Program-made: the position numbers and the translations under genes | Notes under the pieces: model-generated | The model's input: the letters and a program-made list of their open reading frames with translations, nothing else | What the model was told of the DNA's origin: nothing | Database searches by the model: none | DNA from: Deltaproteobacteria bacterium | Lineage (GTDB): Bacteria; Desulfobacterota; Dissulfuribacteria; Dissulfuribacterales; QOAL01 | Length of the DNA stretch: 44,048 nucleotides | Assembly: GCA_015494395.1 (NCBI GenBank) | Contig: WGBG01000074.1 | Location: 1 to 44,048, forward strand | Direction of reading: 5' to 3' | Shown: positions 1 through 10,414 of the stretch, piece after piece | How the letters are laid out: each line of letters opens with the position of its first letter | Numbering within the stretch: position 1 is the stretch's first letter

Positions 1-3000
1 GTGCTACTATAACTGATGGTTCCAGTGTCAATGTAAATATAGGCATTGCAGGCGATGAAACTGTCGAAACAGATGAACAGTTCCAGGTAACAATAACTAA
101 TCCCTCAGTTTCAGGCAGCTCTGTATCCCCCAACTTAAGTGATGATACAGGGGCAGGCACCATAATTAATGATGACGGTTTTCATGTAAATATCAGTGCA
201 GACAGGAGTAGAATTCTGGAGGATGAAGGTCCGGCTACATTTACTGTCAATATTACTAATCCTGTTGAGTGGGATGCAAATGTTTCATATATTTTGGGTG
301 CTGCCGGGGATGATGCCACAGAGGGGGCTGGCAATGATTATCAGGATGCAGGCGGCTCACCCCTGATATTTTCTGCAGGGGAGACATCCAAGACTATAAC
401 CGTTAACCTGATTAATGATGAAATTCATGAGGGTAATGAGACTTTTACCGTAACTTTAACGGGTATAATACCAGATACGAATGGTACCATAGGTACGTCG
501 TCTGCCAATATTACAATAATTAATGATGACCATAATATTGTAATGACTGCAGATAACGCAAGCAGGATTGAAACTGCTTATGGTCCTGGATATTCCGCAA
601 GTGATAATAGCACAACATTTGTTGCTGCGCATGATTCCACTCCGTCTTTATCCATGTCAATAACCGATTCATGCTATCATATCGCTGATTTTACGGTGGA
701 TGGCGTGTCCAAGGGTAAATTATCTGATTATGCCAATCCTAACGATTACACTTCTGATACGTATGCATTTGATCCTGTAAAAACTGATCATACGATAGGC
801 GTTACCACTGACATTAATACATATTCAGTGAATGCTACTGTCCTGGAGGAGGCTCACGGTACTGTTTCATCATCTGATACCTTTGATTGTACTCATATGG
901 GAGGCCCAACATATACAGCCCAGGCTGATACAGGCTATCATATTACCTGGTTCAAGGTAGATGACGTGGAAGAGAGTGATGCCAAAGGAGAGGAATCATA
1001 CTCTTATACCTTTCCCAAGATAAGTGATGACCACAACATAGAAGTCGCGTTTACCCAGATGATTTATATAGATAATGATTCTCCCTTCGGAACGGTAACG
1101 CCAGAAGGGAATACCACTGATGATACACTACCGCATGTAGAAGTCGATTATGATGATAATCAGACTTTTACTGTCCAGGCTTTCTCATCATGTCCTGATA
1201 GTCTTACCCATAATGGGAAGCAGCATCATATTTCCAGCATATTATGGGATGGTAATGCCGTTACGGGGGCCAATGGAACAGCATCATATACTTATACCGC
1301 TAAGAACATTACTGAAGAACATACAATTTCTGTTTATTTTACCAGCTTTGTTGACGTGACAGTTCACGGAAACGGTAGCGTAACAGGTGAAGAAGTAGCA
1401 GCAGGAGGGAATGACACTACAGCTACATTTTCAACGAACAGTACCGATTCATTTGAAGTAGATACAAATTCGTCAATTATTTTAACTGCAGTTCCAGACG
1501 AAGGGTATCATGTCAGCAAGGTGAACGCAGACAATACAACCATTGGTCAACCGGAAATATATACATTTTCCAATATGGTGGATCAGGATCATTCCTTTGA
1601 AGTCTGGTTCACCATTGATACTTTTATCATTGAACCAGTATCAAAATTCGGAACCATCTATGAGACGGCTGCCCAAACCACCAAGGCTTCATCCAGAACA
1701 GTTGATTGGGGAAGCAACAGTACATTCTATATAGACCTTGACGATCCTGATCACGCGGTGCTTGGCGTTTTAGTGGATAATGTATCATATCCCATTCCGG
1801 GTGCCGGGAATTCCACTTCTTATGCCGATTTTACCTTTCTAAACAGCGGTGATGACTATCTTGAGGTCAGGTTCACAGATGTTAAGGTAAATCACAGGCT
1901 GGAGGCCCTGGATTATGACAGGACCCCCATTTCCGATGTGCCGCTGGACACTAAATTGAGACCAAAACCCGCCTCACTCATGTTTGTTCTGGATGATTCA
2001 GGCAGCATGGACTGGGAATTTATAACCTCTGAAAATGACGGCAGATACAGTGGCAGGTTATATATCTATTCTTATCCCAGTGCTGTCCGTGCCTACGGGG
2101 ATTACAGTCTGGAGTCTTCAGGAAGACAGGATGAATGGCGTGCCCAGATATCTCACTATAACAAGATGTTTTATAATCCCGAGGTGACATATACGCCTTG
2201 GCCATTCTTTGAGGGATCACAACCCAGTTGTCAACTTCCGCAACCGGCAGCAGATGGCCAGGCCCATGCCAACATATATAGGCCCCGTTTTCATCCATGG
2301 CACAGTCAGGATTGCACAAATGCCTTAAATAAGGCGGATGGCACCGATCCTGATGCTGACGTGAGCAACGCCAGTTGTTCTCAAAATGAAACATTTTATA
2401 TGGATGATACGTTTCTTGGCTTTGACGGGCTGTTGGACACGTCCAACGCTATTGTAGTGGATAATTCCGATGCCGGATTCAGCACCACCGGAAATTGGGG
2501 ATCATCTAGTAGTAGTAATGCTTACAACGGTTCATATCTCTATACTTCCTCAACAAATAAAATAGATAAGGCAATATGGATATTAACAGTTCCTGCAGAC
2601 GGATTGTATCAGCTTGATGCGCGCTGGATATCCTATTATAAGAGGGATAGCAGTGTAAAATATATAATTTCCACTGGTTCCGATACTTATAATAGGTGGG
2701 TCAATCAAAGAAAAAATGGTGGTAAATGGAACAAACTCTTAACCCTGGATCTCAGCGCAGGCGATACCGTCACTGTAACGCTCAGAGACAATCTAAAGAA
2801 AAAATCCTCTGCTTCTGCAGATGCCATCCGTCTAACCCCTGTTAGTGACGCCGTTAACATCATTAACGCCCATTATTTTACATATAACGACGCCAATGGG
2901 AATGGTGAACTGGATTATACAGACAGTGACGGAGACGGACTTTTGGACAGATCAGAGCCTGTAACAGAAGATATATGGCTTGTAAATCTCACCGATCCAA

Positions 3001-6000
3001 TAGAATATTACAGGGTTATTGACAGTTCCCAGGATATTACAGCCACCAACCTTCAGAAAGTTGATGCTGCGTCTGTACCATCTTCTGTCAAGACATTCGC
3101 CTCCCCCACTGACCCTGACGCCTGGCTTAAGGAGCGTCAGAATTGGGCAGACTGGTTTTCTTATTATCGTAAACGCACTTATGCCGCCACAGCTGCCGTT
3201 GCCAGGGTAATTGACAAAATGGAAAATGTGATGATTGGCTTCCGTACAATTAATTACTGGGGTGGCGGATACAAGAATGGCGGATATGGCTTTAGCCAGC
3301 CTGTTCTTCCTGTAAATGTATCAGGTCAGGAGGACAAGACTAATGAACTGCTGGAACTGCTTTATGGCTTCCGTATTGGCGCCTATGGTACACCGTTACG
3401 CAGGGGCCTTTTGAGGGTAGGCCAGTATTATGACGACACAGATGGTTATGATCCCAGTGGCCTGGGTGAGTCTCCTTTCCATGCACAGGAAGACGGAGAC
3501 GAATGCAAGCAGGTCTTTGCCATTGCCATGACAGACGGTTACTGGAATGGGAGCAGTCCCGGAGTAGGGAATGTAGATGGAATTTATGATGCCCCTTACA
3601 AGGACAGTTACAGTAATACTCTGGCTGATGTTGCCATGAAGTATTTTGATACGGATCTTTCAACACTGGATGATATGGTTCCAGATGGGGTCAATAACCA
3701 TCAACATATGGTTACCTACACAGTTGCATTTGGAGTGCATGGTACTCTTAACCCCGATGATTATGATCTTAACAGTGCCGTTTATCCAACATGGCCTGAT
3801 CCAACTTCCAGCAGCCCTGCACACATTGATGACCTGTGGCATGCGGCAGTGAACGGTCGCGGTAAGTATATGAATGCATCCCGACCAGACAAGCTGGTTG
3901 CGTCGTTAATAGAAATTATGAAGGATATTGGCAGCAGAATTGGATCGGGTGCGTCCGTATCGGTTAACGGTGATGAGCTTTATGAGAGTGTAAATGGCCA
4001 GGTCCGGATGTTTCAGACAACATATAATAGTGGAGACTGGCATGGCGATCTTCAGGCTTATCAAATCAATACAGAAAACGGTGAAGTCATGGTCAATACG
4101 CCTGTGTGGTCAGCAAAAGAGAAGTTGAGTGCCCTGCTGGGAAGTGACGGGTCCGGCCATGACAACCGTATAATAGCCTTTTATGATTATACGGCTGATA
4201 TTGGTAAACCTTTCAGACCTGGCAATGTATCCGGTATCCAGAGCAAGAATCTGATACCGTATTTTTCCGGATCGCTCACACGCCAGGATGTGGTTAATTA
4301 TTTAAGAGGAGACAAAACCAACGAGGGGCAATTCAGGCGTCGTGATTCCAGTAATCCTCTTGGTGATTTCATTCATTCTCTCGCGCGTTTTTATGACGGC
4401 ATACTGTATGTTGGAGGCAATGATGGAATGCTTCACGCCTTTTATGCAGATGACACCAATGGTGGAAAGGAACTGTTTGCATATGTTCCGGGACTGGTTT
4501 TCCAGAATTTGAGAAAACTTGCTGACCCGGCCTATGAACATAAGTTCTATGTAGATAATACACCTACTGTTCAGGATATGGGGGATATGGCATATCTGGT
4601 TGGCGGTCTTGGAAAGGGTGGCAAGGGATACTACTGTCTTGATGTTACAAATGCGACATCCATTGATACTGAAACAGAATTGGCTGCCAGGGTAAAATGG
4701 GAATATCCATCTCCACCTTCCAGCCTGATCTCCGGTACCACTTTTACATTCTCCAGTGGTACCGGCAGTGGTGGCAGAGACCTTATTAATGACAGCAGCA
4801 ATCAGTTTACTGCAGCGAATGGATTTAAAGCAGGCAACTTTATCACCATCGTGGGAGCCAATGATTCATCACAGGGTTGCACCAACGATGGTACATACGA
4901 AATTAAGGCGGTAACCGCAGGCTCTATCGAGCTGCCCAAAAATAGTCTGGTGGATGGCTGTGGAGACGGTGCCAGTGTTACCTTCACCTCTTCAACTTCG
5001 GATCCTGATATGGGGTACTCGTTCAGCAGGGCATTTATAGTAAAATCCAATGATTCCAGTATAAATGCCGGGACTGATTTGGAAGGATATGTCGTGATCT
5101 TTGGAAATGGTTATGCGAGTGAAAATGGGAGTGCCGTACTTTATGTTTTAAATCCTGCAGATGGTTCATTATTAAATAAGATAGATACTGATTCAGCGCC
5201 CTTAAACGGATTATCCACGCCTAAGGTGGTTGATGTCAATTTTGATATGAAGGCGGATTATGTTTATGCTGGCGATCTGCTAGGAAATATGTGGAAATTC
5301 GATCTTACCAGCACTGATCATAGTGACTGGCAGGTGGCGTTCTGTGATAACGGTTCTTCAACAGATCATTGCAAGTCCACAGTTCCTGGAATGATTCCAC
5401 GCCCTCTGTTTAGTGGCTTATCTTCAGGAGGAGGGGCTACCCAGGCGATAACTTCTGCACCTGATGTTATGTTACATGCTTCGGGACACGGTTATATGGT
5501 TATATTTGGGACCGGTCGTTATCTTGGAACGCCTGATCTTTATTCAAAGGACACTCAATCCTTGTATGGTATCTGGGACTGGGCCCCTGACTATTTTGAC
5601 ACAGGATATCTTGGAGCCAGGGTAGATGATAATTCCACGTCTCCACCGCGTATTGAACTGTCCAATTGGCCTGAAACGGACATATCCGGAAATGCCACAC
5701 ATACTCTGTTGCGGCAGGTTGCATGGGTTGAAGGAGCTGTTTCTGAAGATAGTAATGGAAATGGTGTACTCGATACCGACGAAGATGCTAACCATAATGG
5801 AGTTCTTGATCCCGGAGAGGATTTGAATGGAAATGGATTGTTAGACCCCGATGAAGACATCAACGGGAATGGTAAGATAGACACCTATAATTATTACCGT
5901 ATTCCATCAAATTACCAGGGTGACTGGAGCATGGTAGCCACCAACAAACTGGATAGTTCTCATCATCTATATAACGTGGATATCAATGGTGATGGTAATG

Positions 6001-6572
6001 TCAGCTCTGCTGACCTTGTACCACAGGCCAATCTCGGATGGTGTTTTGACTTGCCGGGCAAAATTGACCTGGATGGTGATGGTGCAGACAATGATGGTGA
6101 TGGTTATGTCGATGAAGATGATGATTCGGACGGCACAATAGATGAAAGGATGCTTGGTGAACGTGTGGTCAATGATACCATTATTCGTGACGGAAAGGCG
6201 ATTATTATCTCATTTGGTATCAGTGGAACCAGGTGTAACGCCGGTGGATACTCCTTTGTAAATGAACGTGATCCAAATAACGGTGGAATGACATATAATC
6301 CTGTTTTTGATCTCAATGGTGACGGCGAAATTGATGAAGAGGACATGGTTTATATATATGCTCCAAATGGTGGCGGCGGCGGTGGAGGTACTACAACTCC
6401 CATTTACGGTATCCCAACGGATAAATCCTACGAAGGACGTTTGTTTAATCCTTCTATATTGAGGAATGAGCCTGTTGAGATGAAGTATTTTAGTACCTCA
6501 GCCGGAGGTATTGCCACAATGACCGAGACATCCGAACGGCGGGGAATATATTTCTGGCGAGAAGTTAAATAA
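1..6572 (+). CDS. pilY1: Giant PilY1/PilC-type type IV pilus tip adhesin (N-terminus outside window): Calx-beta repeats, InlB-like repeats, VWA, golvesin-like insert, PilY1 beta-propeller
   Basis: The frame of ORF 294..6572 stays open from base 3, so the CDS continues beyond the left edge. Calx-beta signatures (DETVETDEQFQVTITNP, INDEIHEGNETFTVTLTG, ITIINDD); VWA MIDAS LDDSGSM at 1992-2009; PilY1 propeller signature ILYVGGNDGMLHAFYADDTNGGKELFAYVP; C-terminal GERVVNDTIIRDGKAIIISF and PVFDLNGDGEID, typical of PilY1. Confidence 0.85.
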   Translation, partial: ATITDGSSVNVNIGIAGDETVETDEQFQVTITNPSVSGSSVSPNLSDDTGAGTIINDDGFHVNISADRSRILEDEGPATFTVNITNPVEWDANVSYILGAAGDDATEGAGNDYQDAGGSPLIFSAGETSKTITVNLINDEIHEGNETFTVTLTGIIPDTNGTIGTSSANITIINDDHNIVMTADNASRIETAYGPGYSASDNSTTFVAAHDSTPSLSMSITDSCYHIADFTVDGVSKGKLSDYANPNDYTSDTYAFDPVKTDHTIGVTTDINTYSVNATVLEEAHGTVSSSDTFDCTHMGGPTYTAQADTGYHITWFKVDDVEESDAKGEESYSYTFPKISDDHNIEVAFTQMIYIDNDSPFGTVTPEGNTTDDTLPHVEVDYDDNQTFTVQAFSSCPDSLTHNGKQHHISSILWDGNAVTGANGTASYTYTAKNITEEHTISVYFTSFVDVTVHGNGSVTGEEVAAGGNDTTATFSTNSTDSFEVDTNSSIILTAVPDEGYHVSKVNADNTTIGQPEIYTFSNMVDQDHSFEVWFTIDTFIIEPVSKFGTIYETAAQTTKASSRTVDWGSNSTFYIDLDDPDHAVLGVLVDNVSYPIPGAGNSTSYADFTFLNSGDDYLEVRFTDVKVNHRLEALDYDRTPISDVPLDTKLRPKPASLMFVLDDSGSMDWEFITSENDGRYSGRLYIYSYPSAVRAYGDYSLESSGRQDEWRAQISHYNKMFYNPEVTYTPWPFFEGSQPSCQLPQPAADGQAHANIYRPRFHPWHSQDCTNALNKADGTDPDADVSNASCSQNETFYMDDTFLGFDGLLDTSNAIVVDNSDAGFSTTGNWGSSSSSNAYNGSYLYTSSTNKIDKAIWILTVPADGLYQLDARWISYYKRDSSVKYIISTGSDTYNRWVNQRKNGGKWNKLLTLDLSAGDTVTVTLRDNLKKKSSASADAIRLTPVSDAVNIINAHYFTYNDANGNGELDYTDSDGDGLLDRSEPVTEDIWLVNLTDPIEYYRVIDSSQDITATNLQKVDAASVPSSVKTFASPTDPDAWLKERQNWADWFSYYRKRTYAATAAVARVIDKMENVMIGFRTINYWGGGYKNGGYGFSQPVLPVNVSGQEDKTNELLELLYGFRIGAYGTPLRRGLLRVGQYYDDTDGYDPSGLGESPFHAQEDGDECKQVFAIAMTDGYWNGSSPGVGNVDGIYDAPYKDSYSNTLADVAMKYFDTDLSTLDDMVPDGVNNHQHMVTYTVAFGVHGTLNPDDYDLNSAVYPTWPDPTSSSPAHIDDLWHAAVNGRGKYMNASRPDKLVASLIEIMKDIGSRIGSGASVSVNGDELYESVNGQVRMFQTTYNSGDWHGDLQAYQINTENGEVMVNTPVWSAKEKLSALLGSDGSGHDNRIIAFYDYTADIGKPFRPGNVSGIQSKNLIPYFSGSLTRQDVVNYLRGDKTNEGQFRRRDSSNPLGDFIHSLARFYDGILYVGGNDGMLHAFYADDTNGGKELFAYVPGLVFQNLRKLADPAYEHKFYVDNTPTVQDMGDMAYLVGGLGKGGKGYYCLDVTNATSIDTETELAARVKWEYPSPPSSLISGTTFTFSSGTGSGGRDLINDSSNQFTAANGFKAGNFITIVGANDSSQGCTNDGTYEIKAVTAGSIELPKNSLVDGCGDGASVTFTSSTSDPDMGYSFSRAFIVKSNDSSINAGTDLEGYVVIFGNGYASENGSAVLYVLNPADGSLLNKIDTDSAPLNGLSTPKVVDVNFDMKADYVYAGDLLGNMWKFDLTSTDHSDWQVAFCDNGSSTDHCKSTVPGMIPRPLFSGLSSGGGATQAITSAPDVMLHASGHGYMVIFGTGRYLGTPDLYSKDTQSLYGIWDWAPDYFDTGYLGARVDDNSTSPPRIELSNWPETDISGNATHTLLRQVAWVEGAVSEDSNGNGVLDTDEDANHNGVLDPGEDLNGNGLLDPDEDINGNGKIDTYNYYRIPSNYQGDWSMVATNKLDSSHHLYNVDINGDGNVSSADLVPQANLGWCFDLPGKIDLDGDGADNDGDGYVDEDDDSDGTIDERMLGERVVNDTIIRDGKAIIISFGISGTRCNAGGYSFVNERDPNNGGMTYNPVFDLNGDGEIDEEDMVYIYAPNGGGGGGGTTTPIYGIPTDKSYEGRLFNPSILRNEPVEMKYFSTSAGGIATMTETSERRGIYFWREVK

Positions 6573-6604
6573 AACTCTAACCTTTTAGTATTAGGAGATA
6601 GAGT

Positions 6605-7057
6605 ATGTTTTCTGAAGATAATAAACTCGGTGTCGTAATAATATGTCTGCTGTATGCCATAATTTTGACTACTATAAATTTTTTAGAGCCTGCTATGGCC
6701 CTGGAACAGGAAATAGAAGAGTCGGAAGGTATTATTGAGCAAGGCGTTGATGCTCAAAATGACAATAAAGAGTACAATTGTGGCACTGTTTATAGTGTTA
6801 GTGAGAGTACCTGTGTGATTGATGACATGGAATACCATTTTAAGCCAGATGCTCAAATTCACGGTTTAAATGGTGAAAGTTCAAACCTGTCATCAATTAG
6901 TGATGGTGATGTTGTCTGTTTTCATATTGATGATAATGGTGTGATTTATGAACTTAACATTACCGAAAGAGACAGTAATAGACATACTCCTGTAGAACCT
7001 GAATCTAAAAAACGGCCCGGGGAATTGTACTTTCAGGGCGGCGTATGGCAGAATTAA
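6605..7057 (+). CDS. Small secreted or membrane-anchored protein downstream of pilY1, possibly PilY2-like
   Basis: ORF of 150 aa; AGGAGA Shine-Dalgarno upstream of ATG 6605; hydrophobic N-terminal segment; compact CGTVYSVSESTCVIDDMEYHFKPDAQIHGL...GDVVCFHID segment; position directly after pilY1. Confidence 0.5.
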   Translation: MFSEDNKLGVVIICLLYAIILTTINFLEPAMALEQEIEESEGIIEQGVDAQNDNKEYNCGTVYSVSESTCVIDDMEYHFKPDAQIHGLNGESSNLSSISDGDVVCFHIDDNGVIYELNITERDSNRHTPVEPESKKRPGELYFQGGVWQN

Positions 7058-7070
7058 GTAACTGTTCCGT

Positions 7071-7928
7071 TTATAAATCCGGGACGAAGCTGTAAAGTAA
7101 TCTTATCTCCTGGGGCCATATATCTGGCTCTGGGGTTTCAAGTATCAACGGTATATTGTCAAAGCGGGAATCATTCATGATGTAGCCAAAGGCATCAAGT
7201 CCTATCATCCCCTTTCCCAGGCTTTCATGCCTGTCCACCCGGCTTCCAAGTTCCCGCTTTGAATCATTCATGTGTACCCCGCTCAGGTATTGAATACCCA
7301 CTATGCTTTCAAAATCCTGCATGGTTTTCTGAAAATCCTTATATGTTCTAATGTCATATCCGGCTGCAAAGGCGTGACAGGTATCAAGACAGGTCCCGAT
7401 CCTCTCCTTGTTATCAATGCCTGCTATAATTGCTGCAATATGCTCAAATCTGTATCCCACGTTACTACCCTGCCCTGCTGTATTTTCTATGACAAGCTTG
7501 ACGCCTTCCGTGTGGGAGATGGCAGTATTCAGGCTGGATATGATGTTATCAATGCAGGCATCCTCACTTATTCTGTTAAGGTGACTCCCAGGATGAAAAT
7601 TCAGCATGCAGAGCCCCAGGGCCTCACAGCGCCTTATCTCGTCAATAAAGGCATTTAATGATTTTTGACGTTTTTCTTCTTCCGGATGCCCAAGGTTTAT
7701 GAGATAGCTGTCATGGGGAAGGCAATGGTCAGGTGTGATCCCTGCCTTCTTAAGGTTAGCGCCAAATTCCGTAATATTTTTGGGGGTAAGCGGTTTGGCC
7801 TTCCACTGCCTCTGGTTCTTCGTAAATAGTGCAAAGGCTGATGCACCGATATCAGCAGCATTAAGAGGTGCGTTTTCAACACCTCCGGCAATACTTACAT
7901 GTGCTCCTACGAATTTATGCATATTCAT
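7071..7928 (-). CDS. nfo: Deoxyribonuclease IV (endonuclease IV, AP endonuclease)
   Basis: [16 protein letters not shown]...[74 protein letters not shown]. Confidence 0.95.
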   Translation of the reverse strand: MNMHKFVGAHVSIAGGVENAPLNAADIGASAFALFTKNQRQWKAKPLTPKNITEFGANLKKAGITPDHCLPHDSYLINLGHPEEEKRQKSLNAFIDEIRRCEALGLCMLNFHPGSHLNRISEDACIDNIISSLNTAISHTEGVKLVIENTAGQGSNVGYRFEHIAAIIAGIDNKERIGTCLDTCHAFAAGYDIRTYKDFQKTMQDFESIVGIQYLSGVHMNDSKRELGSRVDRHESLGKGMIGLDAFGYIMNDSRFDNIPLILETPEPDIWPQEIRLLYSFVPDL

Positions 7929-10414
7929 TTTGCTTCTCCATTTGGGTAGCTGTATCTTGAAACATCCATAATACCATTTTCAAATTTTACCGAAACCGTG
8001 CCATCCCTTCCCGTAACAAAGAGTCTTGCCCCTTCCGCTTTCCACCTGTTTTCAATGTCCGGTGCAGGAAGCCCAAGGTAATTTCTCCATCCTGCAGATA
8101 CCACGGCAATTTCCGGCTTGAAGTAGCGTATAAATTCCATGCTGCTTGAAGTCCTGCTTCCATGGTGCGGCACCACTACCACGTTACATCTGCCCGGATT
8201 CTTTCCAACAAGGCATTGCTCTCTATTCCTGTCTATATCACCGGGCAGCAGTACAGAGCATCCAGATGCCGAAACTCTCAGTACCAGGGAGCGGCTGTTC
8301 CGGTTGTCGGCTACTGTGCACCCGTTTGCTGTGAAAATCCTGATTTTGGCGCTGTTTAGCAATCTCTCTGCATCACTTCCGTACACCACATGCCTGGTTC
8401 CGGTCTGTTTAATGGCTGCAACAATTTTGTCCCAGCACTGTTTTCCTGTGGCAAAATCATCAGATGTCCATAGTTCCTCAGGGTGAAAATCCCTTGCCAG
8501 GGATGCCATGCCACCTGCATGGTCAATCTCGGCATGGGAGAGTGCAAGGTAGTCTATGTGTGTATATCCCAAAATACGCAGAAACGGCCCTACTATCCTT
8601 CTTCCAGTATCAAAATTGGCGCTTCTCATACCCCCTGAGTCAACCACCATCACCTTTCCGTAAGGAAGTTCAACTATCTGGCTTGTGCCCTGCCCCACGT
8701 CAGGCACATGGAGGGTCATGGATGTGCGGGTGTTCATCCTGTGGTAATGCATAAGGGTATCAAGGGGAATAAACAGGCAGACAGATATTACAGCGATAGT
8801 GATCAGCTTTTTTGATTGTCTTGATATTTCAGGACTTACCAGCAGTGTGCAAAAGACAAGGACTGCATAAACAAGGACCACATGCAGTATTGGCGGGCGA
8901 GGTACCCAGAGCCATGCACCTTTCAGATTTGCAGTGGTTGTTACCATCCATGTCACTGCAGTTATAAGAATGTCAGCAAACTGCCACAAAATGCCGGATA
9001 ATGAGGGAAAGAGGCTTGAAAATAGTGCCCCTGACAGCAGGAGGGGGAGCAGAAAAAAGCATACCAGTGGTACAAGCAGGAGATTAAGCAGTAATCCCGC
9101 AGCAGAAAATCTCTGGAAATACCATGATACAAGGGGGGATGTGGCAACAAAGGCGATAAAGGATACAGCAGTAAGGGTAAGAAGGTGTGTCAGCAGCTTG
9201 GCAGAGAGACGTTTATTATATTCATGTTCATGCCTTTTTTCTGATAATGGCGGCTTTTGGACAAGTGGTGAAAAGAGGATAAGGAACAGCACTGCTGTAA
9301 ATGAGAGCTGAAAGGCTATATCAAACAGGTAAAACGGGGAGAGAAGAAGCAGAATCCATGCTGCAAATGCCAGGGAGTTCAGGGAGTTTGCCGGGCGTTC
9401 AACAATAAAGGCAAGGGCAAAGACCGTAATCATTACCATTGCCCGAATGGCAGAGGGACTGAAACCGGCAAGTGCAGCATAGAAAACAGCCCCGAGGATT
9501 GCTGAAAAATATGCGATTTTAAGAACAGGAATTTTAAGGGCAAGCCATTCGAAGCGAAGCAGCAGCCACCTGACTGCCATAAATATCAGGGTTGAAATTA
9601 TTGCCATGTGTAGCCCGGATACGGCAAGCAGGTGACCGGTCCCTGAGGCTGAAAATGCGTCGGAAAGCTCAGGTGAAAGCCCACTCCTTGATCCAAAGAT
9701 CAAGGCTGTTGCAACTGCGGCGTTTTGACCACTTGAAAATCCATACTTCACCTTTTGCATCAGGGTTGTTCTGAGATTTTCAACAGAATACCACGGTTGC
9801 AAAAACAAATTTCCATTGGCCTTTCCAATGGGAACCAGAAGTGCCTGGGAGCGTACAAAGCCCTTGACCCTGATCCCCCTTAAGCCCCACCAGTTTTCAT
9901 AGTCAAATGTTCCAGGGGTTTGAAAGTTTCTTACCAGCTTGAGTATTGTCCTGAACCTGTAAATATCCCCTGGCTTGAGAGAGCCGTACTCTCCTCCTTT
10001 AACAACCAGGCAAAGCCTTCCTGAAAGAGGAGAGTCTCCAGTGCTTTCATGGAGAAGGACAGGCTTCATAATGACAATAATTTTACCCTTTGAGACAACA
10101 GGAGCGCTATGGGTAATGGCGGTAATGACATATTCCCCTCCCCTGTCAGCCAGGATTTCAAGTTTTTTGTTGCGTTTTTCAAGCAGGGAGTGTTCCAGGT
10201 GATAATGGAAAACTCCAGCAGCAAAAAAAGCCAGGAACAGAAAGATGATGACGAGAAAGCTGCGGCATGATCTGCAGAAGATAAAAAGAATAAGCCAGGC
10301 AATAAGGACAGAAAAAAGGATAATTACAAAACAGTCTTCCGGGAATGATGCGCAAGATAATGCGCTATATTTGTTGACAGTGATACCAAGACCAAAGGGC
10401 AGTAGCCCTGCCAT
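7925..10414 (-). CDS. comEC: ComEC/Rec2 family competence protein (ORF track start 10459; alternative start 10414)
   Basis: Competence-domain motif [16 protein letters not shown]; multiple TM segments; C-terminal metallo-beta-lactamase [47 protein letters not shown]. Confidence 0.9.
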   Translation of the reverse strand: MAGLLPFGLGITVNKYSALSCASFPEDCFVIILFSVLIAWLILFIFCRSCRSFLVIIFLFLAFFAAGVFHYHLEHSLLEKRNKKLEILADRGGEYVITAITHSAPVVSKGKIIVIMKPVLLHESTGDSPLSGRLCLVVKGGEYGSLKPGDIYRFRTILKLVRNFQTPGTFDYENWWGLRGIRVKGFVRSQALLVPIGKANGNLFLQPWYSVENLRTTLMQKVKYGFSSGQNAAVATALIFGSRSGLSPELSDAFSASGTGHLLAVSGLHMAIISTLIFMAVRWLLLRFEWLALKIPVLKIAYFSAILGAVFYAALAGFSPSAIRAMVMITVFALAFIVERPANSLNSLAFAAWILLLLSPFYLFDIAFQLSFTAVLFLILFSPLVQKPPLSEKRHEHEYNKRLSAKLLTHLLTLTAVSFIAFVATSPLVSWYFQRFSAAGLLLNLLLVPLVCFFLLPLLLSGALFSSLFPSLSGILWQFADILITAVTWMVTTTANLKGAWLWVPRPPILHVVLVYAVLVFCTLLVSPEISRQSKKLITIAVISVCLFIPLDTLMHYHRMNTRTSMTLHVPDVGQGTSQIVELPYGKVMVVDSGGMRSANFDTGRRIVGPFLRILGYTHIDYLALSHAEIDHAGGMASLARDFHPEELWTSDDFATGKQCWDKIVAAIKQTGTRHVVYGSDAERLLNSAKIRIFTANGCTVADNRNSRSLVLRVSASGCSVLLPGDIDRNREQCLVGKNPGRCNVVVVPHHGSRTSSSMEFIRYFKPEIAVVSAGWRNYLGLPAPDIENRWKAEGARLFVTGRDGTVSVKFENGIMDVSRYSYPNGEAK

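Noticed and set aside
6369-6396. Poly-glycine (GGTGGCGGCGGCGGTGGAGGT) tract in pilY1 as a phase-variable microsatellite
   Set aside because: The tract is trinucleotide-based with mixed codons, so slippage would keep frame and give at most linker length variation.
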